This document shows positions 35,974 to 45,476 of a DNA stretch of 64,000 bases, piece after piece (within the stretch, counting starts at the first letter, position 1; every line of letters starts with the position of its first letter). The stretch is from positions 1,364,001 to 1,428,000 of the forward strand of contig JADJBV010000002.1 in the NCBI GenBank assembly GCA_016703535.1, written 5' to 3'. A program made the translations under genes and the position numbers. The DNA comes from Deltaproteobacteria bacterium. GTDB taxonomy: Bacteria; Myxococcota; Kuafuiibacteriia; Kuafuiibacteriales; Kuafuiibacteriaceae. Under the pieces are notes generated by a model. It made no database searches, was not told the origin of the DNA, and worked only from the letters and a program-made list of their open reading frames with translations.

Positions 35974-38900
35974 ATGATGAGCGGGGCAAATCGGGCACCA
36001 GCCCTTGTGGCCGCAACCTTGGCCTTGAGCCTGGCCTGGTCGGCGAACGCCGTGGCCCAAACCACCACCGGCACGGTCGCCAGCGAAGGTGCGGGGGTCC
36101 AGATCCCTGAGGGCGAATCTCGGCCCCCGAAGCCGCCGACCGCCGCCGAGGTCGACGCGCCGCAGAACCAAGATCAAGAGATCGAAGCTCGGGCCCGGGA
36201 CACGGCCTACTACGAGCAGGGCGCCGACTCCTTCGCCGCCGACATGCGGGCCCTGATCCGCGAGAAGTACGATGAGCAGAAGGACCTCTTGGCCGCTCAG
36301 TACGATCGCTCGATCATGGAGCTGGAGGAACAAGAGCGGACCCGACGCCTCGAGGCCATCGCTCGTTTCGAAGAGTTCCTGAAGAAGTACCCCAACGATC
36401 CGGCCTACAGCCCGGACGCGATGTTCCGCTTGGCCGAGCTCTACTTCGAGAAGTCGAGCGACGACTACCTGACCACCTCCAAGGGCTACGAGGCCGAGTT
36501 GGCCGCTTATGAACGCGGCGAACGAGAGACCGAACCGCCGCCGCCCGAACCCAGCTACGAAAAGACCATCGGAATTCACCAGGACTTGCTGAACCGCTTC
36601 CCGGACTACCGGCTGGCGGATGCGGCTCGTTATCTGCTCGGTTATTGCTACGGCGAACAGGGCCAGACCGAAAACGCCTTGGCCGCCTTCCAGGACCTGG
36701 TCACCAAACACCCGGATAGCAAGTTCCTGGCCGAGGTCTGGACCCGAATCGGCGAGATCTACTTCGACGGCGCCGACGTCGCGACCTTGGAGAAGGCCAT
36801 CGAAGCTTACTCCAACGTGCGGGCCTTCCCGGACAGCCCGTACTTCGACAAGGCCCTCTACAAGATCGCTTGGACCTACTACCGGCTCGACCGCTTCGAT
36901 CCGGCGGTCAAGAGCTTCATCGAACTGGTGGACTACGCCGACGCTCAGAAGAAGGCCACCGGCGTCACCGGCTCCGAGCTGCGGGCTGAAGCTATTCAGT
37001 ATATTGCGTTGTCCCTTGCCGACGAGGAGTGGGGCGGCTTGGAGAAGGCCCGGGCGGTGCTCGAGCCGATCGAGTCCAAGGACTACACCGGCGAGTTGTG
37101 GAAGCGATACGGCGAGATCCTCTTCGACCAGACCCGCTACGACCTGGCGGTCGAGGTCTTGGCCTACACCATCAAGAAGTACCCGAACGCGCCCTACAAC
37201 CCCGAGGCCCAAGAGAAGATCGTCCGGGCCCACGAGCAGCTGCGTGACTTCGACAAGGCTACCAAGGCCCGCGAGGTCCTGGTCGCGGACTACAGCAAGG
37301 GCTCACCGTGGTACGAGGCCAACAAGGGCGACCGAGAGGCCATCACCTTGGCCGAGTCGCTCACCGAACGGTCCCTGTATTCGGCGGCGATCTTCCGGCA
37401 CCAGCAGGCCCAGGCCTACAAACAGGCCAACAAGATGACCGAAGCCAAAGAGTCCTACGTGGCGGCGGCGACGGCCTATCAGCAGTACCTGGCCCGCTTC
37501 CCCGAGGGAAAAAACTCCTACGACTTCGAGTTCTTCTTGGCCGAGTGTCTCTTCTACTCGGGCGACTACCTGAAGGCGGCCGCTCAGTACGACAAGGTCC
37601 GGGACTCCAAGGTGGACAACAAACACCTGGAGGCGGCGGCCCTGTCCGCGGTGATCACCTACGAAAAAGAGGTGGAGCGTTCGGTGGCCAGCAAGCAGGT
37701 CGAGGACTACCCGCTTTTGACCGCCCAACAACGCAAGGGCAAGACCATGGAGCCCAAGGCCATCGCGCCGATCCGCAACCAACTCATCGAAGCTTCGGAT
37801 CGCTACAGCAAGTTGTTGCCAAACACCGAACGCACCGGCGCCGTCCAATATCGGGCTGGCGAGATCTTCTACCGGCACGACCAGATGGACGAGGCCAGGA
37901 AGCGCTTCGAGCAGATCGTGGCCGAACGACCGGGCACCGACGTGGCCCGCTACGCGTCCAACTTGATCATCGAAAGTTATTTGGCGGTCGAAGACTGGGC
38001 CGCGGTCGAGAAGTGGTCCCAGCGCCTGATCGAGGTGGCCCAGAAGAACACCGATCCCAAGTCGGATCCCAAGGCCAAGGATGACTTCATCGGTGGCCTC
38101 AAGACCTTCCGGGTCGGCGCCCAGTTCAAGCAGGCCGAAAAGTACGACGCCGAAGGCAAATACGAGGAGGCCGCCAACACCTACGTGCGGCTGGTCGACG
38201 ACAACCCGACCCACGAGTTCGCCGACAAGGCCCTCTACAACGCGGCGGTCGCCTACGAAAAGGTCAACCGCTTCGACACCGCCTCCAAGATGTACCAGCG
38301 GATCTACGACCAATATCCGAAGTCGGAGATCGCGCCGAAGGCCTTGTTCCGCGTCGGTATCAACGCCGAAAAGGGCTTCGACTTCCCCCAGGCGATCCAG
38401 AGCTACACCCAGCTGGTCGAACGGTATCCGGACTCGGAGAACCGGGCCGACGCCCTCTACAACGTGGCGGTGGTGCTGGAGAACATGCAGCAGTACCAGC
38501 AGGCCGCCGAGGCCTTCAAACGGTACGCCCAGACCTTCCCCAAGCGCGACGACGCAGGTGACGTCTTCTTCCGATCGGCCTTGGTCTACGAAAAGATGAA
38601 GGCCTGGCCCGAGATGGTCAGCACCCTCGAGGACTTCATCAACCGCTACAAAGGCGCCGGCTCCGAGAAGGAGCGGATCATCCACGCCTACAAGAAGATC
38701 GGCGACGCCAACGCCGCCCGGAACGCCGACCAAAAGGCCCTGGCCGCCTACAAGACCTGCGTCGCCGAGTTCAACCGGCGGAGCTTGTCCATTCAAGGGG
38801 AGGCCGGCGGCCACGCGGCCGGGTGTGCCTTCGAGCTCGCGGAGGACGAGTTCGAGCGCTACGACGGCATGCAGATCACCGGCACCGGCAAGGCCCAAGT

Positions 38901-39405
38901 GAAGGCCCTGACCGAAAAGGCCAAGGCCCAGCAGGCGGTCGAAAAGACCTACGGCGGGATCTTCAAGTACAAGCGGGTCGAGCAGACCTTGGCCTCGTCC
39001 TATCGGATCGGCCACAGCTACGAACGCTTCGCCGACGCGCTCTTTTCGGCGCCGATCCCGAAGGAGTTCCAGAGCAACGAAGAGTTGGCCAACGAATATA
39101 AGGCTCAGCTGGAAGACAAAGCTGCGGTGCTGGAGCGCAAGGCCGAGGCCGCCTACCGAAAGGCCTTCGAAGAAGCCCGCCGGACCCGGGTCACCAACGA
39201 GTGGACCCAGCGGATCCTGGAAGGCCTGAACAAATACGCGCCGACCGAGTTCCCGATCCAGAAGGCGGGCAAACCTCGGATGCAGAGCAACAACATCTCG
39301 GGCCACCCCCTCGACACCCTGGAGCCGGCCCCGGCGGCGGGCCCCAAACCCGACGCCCAGGCGCCTTCGCCCGGCGGGGCTCGGACCGCCCAGGGAGGTG
39401 AGTGA
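35974..39405 (+). CDS. Large periplasmic TPR protein, GltD/AgmU-like
   Basis: 1143 aa from ATG 35974; a GTG at 35968 adds two residues. The signal ends in SANAVAQ. Almost the whole mature length is TPR/Sel-type helical repeats (for example DKALYKIAWTYYRLDRFDPA, FADKALYNAAVAYEKVNRFD, ENRADALYNVAVVLENMQQY). The size, signal peptide and position before a TPR lipoprotein and a TonB-like protein match GltD (AgmU) of the Myxococcus Glt envelope complex. That name rests on length and gene order and needs homology testing. The stop overlaps the next ATG. A TAYTCANTA copy (36993) uses ATT CAG TAT ATT codons in otherwise GC-ending codons. Confidence 0.83.
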   Translation: MMSGANRAPALVAATLALSLAWSANAVAQTTTGTVASEGAGVQIPEGESRPPKPPTAAEVDAPQNQDQEIEARARDTAYYEQGADSFAADMRALIREKYDEQKDLLAAQYDRSIMELEEQERTRRLEAIARFEEFLKKYPNDPAYSPDAMFRLAELYFEKSSDDYLTTSKGYEAELAAYERGERETEPPPPEPSYEKTIGIHQDLLNRFPDYRLADAARYLLGYCYGEQGQTENALAAFQDLVTKHPDSKFLAEVWTRIGEIYFDGADVATLEKAIEAYSNVRAFPDSPYFDKALYKIAWTYYRLDRFDPAVKSFIELVDYADAQKKATGVTGSELRAEAIQYIALSLADEEWGGLEKARAVLEPIESKDYTGELWKRYGEILFDQTRYDLAVEVLAYTIKKYPNAPYNPEAQEKIVRAHEQLRDFDKATKAREVLVADYSKGSPWYEANKGDREAITLAESLTERSLYSAAIFRHQQAQAYKQANKMTEAKESYVAAATAYQQYLARFPEGKNSYDFEFFLAECLFYSGDYLKAAAQYDKVRDSKVDNKHLEAAALSAVITYEKEVERSVASKQVEDYPLLTAQQRKGKTMEPKAIAPIRNQLIEASDRYSKLLPNTERTGAVQYRAGEIFYRHDQMDEARKRFEQIVAERPGTDVARYASNLIIESYLAVEDWAAVEKWSQRLIEVAQKNTDPKSDPKAKDDFIGGLKTFRVGAQFKQAEKYDAEGKYEEAANTYVRLVDDNPTHEFADKALYNAAVAYEKVNRFDTASKMYQRIYDQYPKSEIAPKALFRVGINAEKGFDFPQAIQSYTQLVERYPDSENRADALYNVAVVLENMQQYQQAAEAFKRYAQTFPKRDDAGDVFFRSALVYEKMKAWPEMVSTLEDFINRYKGAGSEKERIIHAYKKIGDANAARNADQKALAAYKTCVAEFNRRSLSIQGEAGGHAAGCAFELAEDEFERYDGMQITGTGKAQVKALTEKAKAQQAVEKTYGGIFKYKRVEQTLASSYRIGHSYERFADALFSAPIPKEFQSNEELANEYKAQLEDKAAVLERKAEAAYRKAFEEARRTRVTNEWTQRILEGLNKYAPTEFPIQKAGKPRMQSNNISGHPLDTLEPAPAAGPKPDAQAPSPGGARTAQGGE

Positions 39406-40901
39406 TGAAGCGCCTAATCTTGTCCCTCGGTTTGGTGTTGGCCGCCTGTGGTGGCAAACAGACCCCCGAAGGTGAGACGCCTCCGGTCGCGGCGGGCGGA
39501 GAGACGCCCGAGATCGCCACCGACAAACAAGGTCTGGCGGCCGAAGAGACCCCCGCCGCCAAGGCCGAAGAGGCCAAGCCCGGCGAGTCGGCCACCCTCG
39601 CTTCGGCGTCGACGACCGTTCCCGAAGCCGGCGCCACCGCGGCCCCGGCTTCGACGCCCGCTTATCAGCCCAACGCGACCGCCAAGCGCGAGTTGCTCGA
39701 CGGCCTACGGGTCGCCAACGACAACCCGAAGCAGGCGATCGACAAGTTTTTGGCGGCGGCCAACGCCGACCCGGGCTTCGCGGCGGCCTACTACAACGCC
39801 GGCGTGATCTACGAACGCCTCGGTGACTACAGCAACGCCGCCAACCAGTACCGGGCGGCGATCAAGGCCAACTCCCGTTATTTTGCGGCGGTGGAGAACT
39901 TGGCCAACCTTTCGGTGCGCCAGAGCAACCCCGATCGGGCCGAAGAGGTGTTGATGGAGGCCATCCGCCAACACCCGGCGGACCTGACCTTGCGCAACCG
40001 GCTGACCTCGGTCTGGTTGTCAGGCAACAAGATGGAGGCCGCCGAAAAGGAGGCCAAGAAGATCCTCAAGGCCGACGAACGGAACGTGGGCGCGCTCCTC
40101 AACTTGGCCACGGTCTTCTTCCGCCGCGGTCAACACGAGTTGGCGACCACCGTTTTGGACCGGGCCCGTCAGATCAACCCGAACGAAGCCGAGGTCTGGA
40201 GCAACCTGGGCTTCGTGTATTTGGCCCGGGACAAAAAGACCGAAGCGGTGGAGGCCTTCAAGAAGGCCACCGAGCTCCGGGACGATCTCCCCGAGGCCCT
40301 CAACAACTTGGGCGCCCTGTTCGTGGAGACCCACGACTACGAAGCGGCGATCACCGCGCTGAAGCGGGCCTTGGCTTTGTACCCAGACTTCGCGAGCGCC
40401 TACATCAACCTGGGCAACGCGTACAAAGGGAACAAGCAGTACCAGGAGGCGGAGCAGGCCTATAAGAAGGCCAGTCAGCTCGATCCGGCCGCCACCGAGG
40501 TGATCTACAACCTGGGCGTGCTGCATTTGGACAACCTGCTCTCCGGGGTCGATCGCCTGAAGCGCTGGGAGAACGCCAAGACTTATCTCAGCGACTATCT
40601 GAGCAAGGTCCGAGAGATCAGCAACGACGACAAGAAGCGGACCGAAGGTTACATCGCCGAGGCCGATCGCGGGCTGGTGCGGGAGCAGCGGGCCATGGAA
40701 GCCGAAGAGCGTCGTAAGGTTCGGGAGGCCAAAAAGGCCGCCGACAAAGCCGCCAAAGAGCCGAAGGGTGAGGCCGCCCCCGGCGACGCACCGAAGGGCG
40801 GCGACGCGCCCAAGCCGGCCGAAGCGCCCAAAGGTGAGGCTGGGCCCGGGGATGCCCCGAAGGCTCCCGCGGGTGACGACGGCCCCGGCGCGCCGAAGTG
40901 A
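39405..40901 (+). CDS. TPR lipoprotein, GltE/AglT-like
   Basis: 498 aa from ATG 39405, overlapping the upstream stop (TGATG). Lipoprotein signal KRLILSLGLVLAAC. A low-complexity linker (about 20-90) is followed by TPR repeats (DPGFAAAYYNAGVIYERLGD, AEVWSNLGFVYLARDKK, PDFASAYINLGNAYKGNKQ). A charged Lys/Glu helix precedes an Ala/Pro/Gly/Lys-rich tail of short PKGE/GDAPK repeats. AglT (GltE) of Myxococcus is a TPR lipoprotein directly after AgmU, so order and architecture agree. It probably sits on the inner leaflet of the outer membrane. Confidence 0.83.
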   Translation: MKRLILSLGLVLAACGGKQTPEGETPPVAAGGETPEIATDKQGLAAEETPAAKAEEAKPGESATLASASTTVPEAGATAAPASTPAYQPNATAKRELLDGLRVANDNPKQAIDKFLAAANADPGFAAAYYNAGVIYERLGDYSNAANQYRAAIKANSRYFAAVENLANLSVRQSNPDRAEEVLMEAIRQHPADLTLRNRLTSVWLSGNKMEAAEKEAKKILKADERNVGALLNLATVFFRRGQHELATTVLDRARQINPNEAEVWSNLGFVYLARDKKTEAVEAFKKATELRDDLPEALNNLGALFVETHDYEAAITALKRALALYPDFASAYINLGNAYKGNKQYQEAEQAYKKASQLDPAATEVIYNLGVLHLDNLLSGVDRLKRWENAKTYLSDYLSKVREISNDDKKRTEGYIAEADRGLVREQRAMEAEERRKVREAKKAADKAAKEPKGEAAPGDAPKGGDAPKPAEAPKGEAGPGDAPKAPAGDDGPGAPK

Positions 40902-40953
40902 TCGTTTGGACCGCTGGTACGTTGGAGCGAAGGTTCGCCGAGGAGTGAGAGCA

Positions 40954-41208
40954 ATGCGTATGGGGAAGCGATGGTGGGCGGTGTTGGTCGGGCTCGGGCT
41001 GGTTTGTACCCAGGTGAACCCGGCGTTTGCCCAGGCCAAACGGGCCCGAAAGGTGATTCGGATCGCAGAAACCCGTATCGAGGGTCGGATCCAGAAGCCT
41101 CAGGCGTTCTACATCCTCCAGCGATCCAACCTCAATTTCGAAGGCCTCGAGCTGAAGAACAGCTTTGTGCCGAAGATCATCAAGTCGGTCGACCGGGCCC
41201 CCTTCTAG
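40954..41208 (+). CDS. 84-aa secreted protein in the gltF position
   Basis: Starts at ATG 40954 behind a strong GAGGAGTGAG ribosome-binding site; a longer frame upstream has no signal. The signal peptide is GKRWWAVLVGLGLVCTQVNP, cleaved after FAQA. The mature part of about 60 aa is basic and ends in IQKPQAFYILQRSNLNFEGL and a short basic tail. It lies between the GltE-like lipoprotein and the TonB-like membrane protein, where gltF lies in Myxococcus. I cannot show homology by eye. Confidence 0.7.
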   Translation: MRMGKRWWAVLVGLGLVCTQVNPAFAQAKRARKVIRIAETRIEGRIQKPQAFYILQRSNLNFEGLELKNSFVPKIIKSVDRAPF

Positions 41209-41252
41209 CGAAGAACCTGGAACCGAACCAACATCACGGGTGACCAACTGAC

Positions 41253-42635
41253 ATGAGCGCGTCCAAGCAGACTGAAGACGGCGAGGGCACGGGACCGAAG
41301 GTCCTGCGCATCGGCATCGTCCAAAAAGGGAAGATCGTCGACGAGCGGGAGCTCAAGAAGCGGGAGACCGTTTCGCTCGGCACGCACGAGAAGGCGATGT
41401 TCTCCGTCGCCTCCGACGCGCTCCCGAAGAGCTTCGACCTGTTCGACTACGACGGCAAAGACTACTTCTTGCGCTTCAGCTCGGGGATGGAGGGGCGCAT
41501 CCAGCTGGACGGCACCAGCGCCGCCGACTTCAACCAGCTGAAGCAGCAGAACAAGATCATCAAGCGGGGTGACTCGGACGCGGTCAAGTTGACCGACGCC
41601 AGCCGCGGCAAGGTGGTCATCGGCGACATCACCGTCCTCTTCCAGTTCAAGGCGCTCCAGTCTTCACCGGCGATCCCGGTGTTGCCCGCCGAGATCAAGG
41701 GTTCGCTGCTCCAGAACATCGACGGCCAGTTCACGGCCATCTTCGTGTTGGTGGCGATCTTCGAGATCTCCTTGGTGGCCTACGCCCGAAACCAGCCGTA
41801 CATCGAGCCGACCTCCATCGAGCAGATCGACCAGAGCTTCCAACGGTTGATCATGCCGGACCGGGCCCCCGAACCTCCCAAAGAGGAGCTCGCCGAAGCC
41901 GGCGCCGAAAAGGGCAAGGACGAAAACAAAGAGAAGCCCAAGGACGAAAACAAGGACACCGGCAAGAAGGCCAAGGCCAAGGACACTGGGCCGGTCGACG
42001 CCGAGGCCGCCGCTCGGGCCCGAAAAGAGGCCATCTCCAAGGCGGTCGCGGGCAAGGGCCTCCTCAAGGTCCTCGGCTCCAACGGCAAAAGCGACGGCGC
42101 CCTCAACGACGTCTTCGCCGAAGGTGGCGGAGCGGTCGGCAGCTTGGGTGACGCGTTTTCGGGCATCCAGGGCGTGGACATCGCCTCCTCGGGCGGCCAG
42201 ACCGGCACCCGCGGCGGCGGCTCCGGCACCGGCGTTGGCATCGGCGACCTCAGCACCGAAGGTGGCGGCAGCGTCAACTCGGGCACCAAAACCGAAACCG
42301 CGGTCCGCGGCGACGCCCGGGCCGAGGCCCCCGAGGTCGACGGTGAACTCTCTCAGGCCGAGATCTCCGGCGTCATGAAGCGCAACCTGAAGGCGCTCCG
42401 GGACTGCTACGAAAGTGCCCTCAAACGCGATCGGACCTTGTCGGGCAAGGTGGTCATCCGCTTCGAGATCCTCGAGGACGGCCGCACCGCCAACATCGAG
42501 TTCGAGGACTCGAGCCTGAAGAGCGCCGACGTGGTCAGCTGCATCAAGGGCCGGGCCAAATACTGGCGCTTCCCCAAGCCCGAAGGCGGCAGCGTCTTCG
42601 TGGCCTACCCGATCGTCTTCACCCCCGCCGGCTGA
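41253..42635 (+). CDS. Membrane protein with AgmX/PglI (TonB-like) C-terminal domain, GltG-like
   Basis: 460 aa. The N-terminal 155 residues form a cytoplasmic beta-rich domain, possibly FHA-like. One transmembrane helix (about 161-178, TAIFVLVAIFEISLVAYA) follows. Next come a Lys/Glu/Pro-rich stretch (195-250), a Gly-rich linker (about 285-345) and a C-terminal domain of about 90 aa with two conserved cysteines (LRDCYESAL and VVSCIKG). That domain is the AgmX/PglI C-terminal type, similar to TonB, and suggests energy transmission from an inner-membrane motor to the envelope. GltG (PglI) follows gltF in Myxococcus. No AglQRS/TolQR-like motor genes lie in this window. The same C-terminal domain ends the VIT-VWA protein at 7508-9820. 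Confidence 0.85.
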   Translation: MSASKQTEDGEGTGPKVLRIGIVQKGKIVDERELKKRETVSLGTHEKAMFSVASDALPKSFDLFDYDGKDYFLRFSSGMEGRIQLDGTSAADFNQLKQQNKIIKRGDSDAVKLTDASRGKVVIGDITVLFQFKALQSSPAIPVLPAEIKGSLLQNIDGQFTAIFVLVAIFEISLVAYARNQPYIEPTSIEQIDQSFQRLIMPDRAPEPPKEELAEAGAEKGKDENKEKPKDENKDTGKKAKAKDTGPVDAEAAARARKEAISKAVAGKGLLKVLGSNGKSDGALNDVFAEGGGAVGSLGDAFSGIQGVDIASSGGQTGTRGGGSGTGVGIGDLSTEGGGSVNSGTKTETAVRGDARAEAPEVDGELSQAEISGVMKRNLKALRDCYESALKRDRTLSGKVVIRFEILEDGRTANIEFEDSSLKSADVVSCIKGRAKYWRFPKPEGGSVFVAYPIVFTPAG

Positions 42636-42644
42636 GTTCCCCTC

Positions 42645-43982
42645 TTAGGGGCAGGCCGTTGCCTCGAAGATCCGCACCTCACTCCCCGACGACACCAACA
42701 GGTGGCGGCAGTCCGGAGTCTCCAGGTGACCTCCGACAAAGTCACCGGGATCCAACGGTCGTCCTTGGTCGTCTCTGAGTTCCCCGGTGTTGTCCAACAT
42801 CAGCGGGACGAAGGACCCGAGGGACGCGAGCACCAACCGTTGATCGAAGGCCGCCAGGTTGGTCCGGTGATAGAGGATCGACTGACGATCACAGCCCAAG
42901 GTCAGGCCGGCAGCCCCTTCGTTGGGGGCGATGCTGAAGGCAGAGAGGTCCATCCGATCCTCGACGGTTCCAGCGATGGTGGAGCTGCGGGTCACCGCCA
43001 GGACTCCGTTGGTGAGAGAGCGGTAGAGAAGCGTCCGGTAGTCCGCCAGGATCAGGGGCGACAACACGGGCGCGGTGTTGATCGGCGAGACCGGACGGGG
43101 ACGCAAGAAGGGCTGGCTCCAACGGGCGCGGCTGGCGATCCAGGCCTCGGTGGGAACTTCGGTGTCCGTGGAGGTGGTGCTCTCGAACCAAAGCTCGAGG
43201 CCGTCGGCTCGGACCCAGGGCCGTGCCACTTCGCGGGACCCGAGCCCCAACAGGACCCGCTCCAAGGTCGCCGGTTGGACGACAAGGTTCGAATCGATCA
43301 CGACTCGAGCCGCGCGTTCGAGCGGCGGCTCGAAGTGGGAGCTCGAGAAGTAGAGCCACCACCGCGGGCCCTCCACGCTGATGGATCCTAAAGTGACGTT
43401 GGCTCCCGGCGGCACCAGGCCGCTGAGGGTACCGACCGGGCGATAACACGGCGGCGTTCGAGGCGTCGGCAGGCGACACTCCAGTACCGGGTAAGGTTCC
43501 GTGGCCAATGGGGTCTCAGGGCAAGGGCAGGGGAGCCGGCAGGTGTCCGGAGCCGGGCTCAGGCCGTAACACCCCGAGGCGGCCAAGCACGCGGCTCGGG
43601 TGGGTTCGGCCAGCCGCACCGTGTCTAGCCGAGGATCGGGTGCGTCCGGAGCTCCGCGCTCCCATCGACCGTCAACCAACTCGAAGGTCGCCAAAGCGTC
43701 CGGCAGCGCTCGGGCACCCCCCAAGGTTAACTCACCCTCCTGCAGCGCCAGCTCGGGCAGGGCATGAGCGATGAAGAGCATCCACAAAGGCCCCGAGGGT
43801 ACACTCATCGCGGTCGGATCCGTCCGATCGAAGGCCACGACCTTTGGTTCATCGGCCAGAGACACCAGCAGTATGGAGCGGCTTTGGCTCGGGACCTCGG
43901 GCCAAGGAATACTTTCGGTCGCGTGGCAGCCCGCGGCCCAAAGGGCGAGGGAGGAAACCCACCTTCCAAGTGCACCCGCCAC
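42645..43982 (-). CDS. Lipoprotein with PD40/beta-propeller-like repeats
   Basis: 445 aa from GTG 43982. Signal GRWVSSLALWAAGC with lipobox. The mature protein has a cysteine-rich segment (CYGLSPAPDTCRLPCPCP) and repeated strands such as ARPWVRADGLELWFESTTS and LSPLILADYRTLLYRSL, like PD40/TolB propeller blades. It is probably a surface or periplasmic ligand-binding lipoprotein of unknown function. The gene converges on the Glt-like cluster 9 bp after its end. The 144-bp gap before the gene at 44127 holds no evident feature. Confidence 0.7.
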   Translation of the reverse strand: MAGALGRWVSSLALWAAGCHATESIPWPEVPSQSRSILLVSLADEPKVVAFDRTDPTAMSVPSGPLWMLFIAHALPELALQEGELTLGGARALPDALATFELVDGRWERGAPDAPDPRLDTVRLAEPTRAACLAASGCYGLSPAPDTCRLPCPCPETPLATEPYPVLECRLPTPRTPPCYRPVGTLSGLVPPGANVTLGSISVEGPRWWLYFSSSHFEPPLERAARVVIDSNLVVQPATLERVLLGLGSREVARPWVRADGLELWFESTTSTDTEVPTEAWIASRARWSQPFLRPRPVSPINTAPVLSPLILADYRTLLYRSLTNGVLAVTRSSTIAGTVEDRMDLSAFSIAPNEGAAGLTLGCDRQSILYHRTNLAAFDQRLVLASLGSFVPLMLDNTGELRDDQGRPLDPGDFVGGHLETPDCRHLLVSSGSEVRIFEATACP

Positions 43983-44126
43983 CCGAAGTCTTTGTAAGAC
44001 GCGGTCGCCCGCAAGCCAACCTGGGGACTGCGATCAAGCCCAGACGTTTGTGTGGCCCCTGCGTGGCGCTAGGGTGCGCCGGCTCGTTATCCAAGTGGAG
44101 GCTCGAGTTTCGCTCGGCCTTCGGGC

Positions 44127-44630
44127 TCAGGGGACGGTCGGCGTAAGGCTGCGGTCTTTGCTGGCACCACCTTCGTGGCAACCTTCGCAGGTCGGGTTGG
44201 CGACGCCGAAGTACTTCACCTCCGGCAACTCGTCGACGAAGCTCTCGTACCAGGTCCAGGTGTCGGCGCCCTCACCGGCCTTGGTCTTGATGCCCACGGC
44301 CCAGCCGTCGAGGGTGGTGCCGTCGAAGAGCTCCTTCACCGAGGTGGCGCCCACCGGCATCGGGTAGGTCCCGCTCTGCCGGGCGGCTCGGTACTTGTCG
44401 TTGAAGAAGGACTGGACCATCCCGTGGGGGCCGCTCGACTCGTGGGGCGCCGGCTCCTTGATCCAGCTCCGATGTTCGTTGGTGGCGATAAAGGCGTTGA
44501 TGCCCTCTTTGGTGGCGGCGAGCATGGTGCCGGCGTTGCCCACGGGGACCATGGTGGCGTTGGGATCGGCGCCCGAGTCGCTGCCGCCGCAGGCCAAGAG
44601 GAGGGGAAGGGGGAGGAGGAAACGCTTCAT
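44127..44630 (-). CDS. Monoheme lipoprotein, cytochrome P460-like
   Basis: 167 aa with the signal KRFLLPLPLLLAC (lipid Cys14). One CEGCH motif (Cys148-His152) lies near the C-terminus, and the preceding segment PMPVGATSVKELFDGTTLDG and GADTWTWYESF resemble the cytochrome P460 fold. P460 proteins oxidise hydroxylamine or detoxify NO; a monoheme protein with CxxCH at the end fits that family. The assignment is moderate. It diverges from the DUF4159 gene across 86 bp. Confidence 0.65.
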   Translation of the reverse strand: MKRFLLPLPLLLACGGSDSGADPNATMVPVGNAGTMLAATKEGINAFIATNEHRSWIKEPAPHESSGPHGMVQSFFNDKYRAARQSGTYPMPVGATSVKELFDGTTLDGWAVGIKTKAGEGADTWTWYESFVDELPEVKYFGVANPTCEGCHEGGASKDRSLTPTVP

Positions 44631-44716
44631 GGTGGTGGTACGCGCCCTGGGATAACACGGTTTCGCCTCCCGTCGAGGTGGGGGCTGGGATAAGCTCCGC
44701 CGGCCCGGGGGTTCTG

Positions 44717-45472
44717 GTGAAGGTGCGGCAGAGAAACCGGCGAGAGCTCCTCCGGGAGGGGGCGGCCTTGCTCCTCGGCGCGCCCGCCCTGATGGGGGCG
44801 GCGGGCCCTTCCGACTTGCGGGTCGGTCAGCTGGACACCGGCGGCGGCTGGAACACCCGGCCCACCGCCCTGCGCCGCCTGCTGTGGGAGGTGGGCCAGC
44901 GGACCAGCATCGAGGTCGACCTCGAGCCCCGGCCGGTCCAGGCCACGGGCCCCGACCTCTTCCGCTACCCGTTCTTATATTGGAGCGGCGCCGGCGCCTT
45001 CCCCAGCCTCTCCGAAGAAGCGGTGCGGCGCCTCCGCCGTCACCTGACCTACGGCGGCACCCTGTTGATCGACAACGCCGACGCCGAACCCGGCGGGACC
45101 TTCGACACCGGCGTCCGGCGGGAGCTCGCCCGGATCTTGCCGCGGCAACCCCTGGCCAACATCGCCAACGACCACGTTATATTCAAAACCTTCTATTTAG
45201 TGGATCACCAGGCCGGGCGGATCTTGCGGGTCCCCTACCTGGAGGGCATCACCATCGAAAAACGCTACGCGGTGGTCTACAGCCAAAACGACCTGGGCGG
45301 TGCCTGGGCCCGGGACGCCTTCGGGCGTTGGGAACACGAGGTGACCCCGGGCGGGGAACGTCAGCGGGAGATGGCCTTTCGTTTGGGCATCAACCTGATG
45401 ATGTACGCCCTTTGCCTCGACTACAAAGATGACCTGGTGCACCTGCCGTTCATCTTGAAGCGGCGGCAATGA
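44717..45472 (+). CDS. DUF4159 protein with Tat-type signal
   Basis: About 251 aa from GTG 44717; GTG 44723 is also possible. The N-terminus carries RNRRELLREG followed by a hydrophobic stretch, a twin-arginine signal. The body matches DUF4159: LDTGGGWNTRP, YPFLYWSGAGAFPSL, LTYGGTLLIDNADAEPG and QNDLGGAWARD. DUF4159 proteins usually lie beside MoxR/BatA-type VWA genes. Here the VWA gene starts 4 bp downstream, but no moxR is in the window. The role is unknown and probably concerns envelope protein maturation. Confidence 0.82.
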   Translation: MKVRQRNRRELLREGAALLLGAPALMGAAGPSDLRVGQLDTGGGWNTRPTALRRLLWEVGQRTSIEVDLEPRPVQATGPDLFRYPFLYWSGAGAFPSLSEEAVRRLRRHLTYGGTLLIDNADAEPGGTFDTGVRRELARILPRQPLANIANDHVIFKTFYLVDHQAGRILRVPYLEGITIEKRYAVVYSQNDLGGAWARDAFGRWEHEVTPGGERQREMAFRLGINLMMYALCLDYKDDLVHLPFILKRRQ

Positions 45473-45476
45473 TCCC

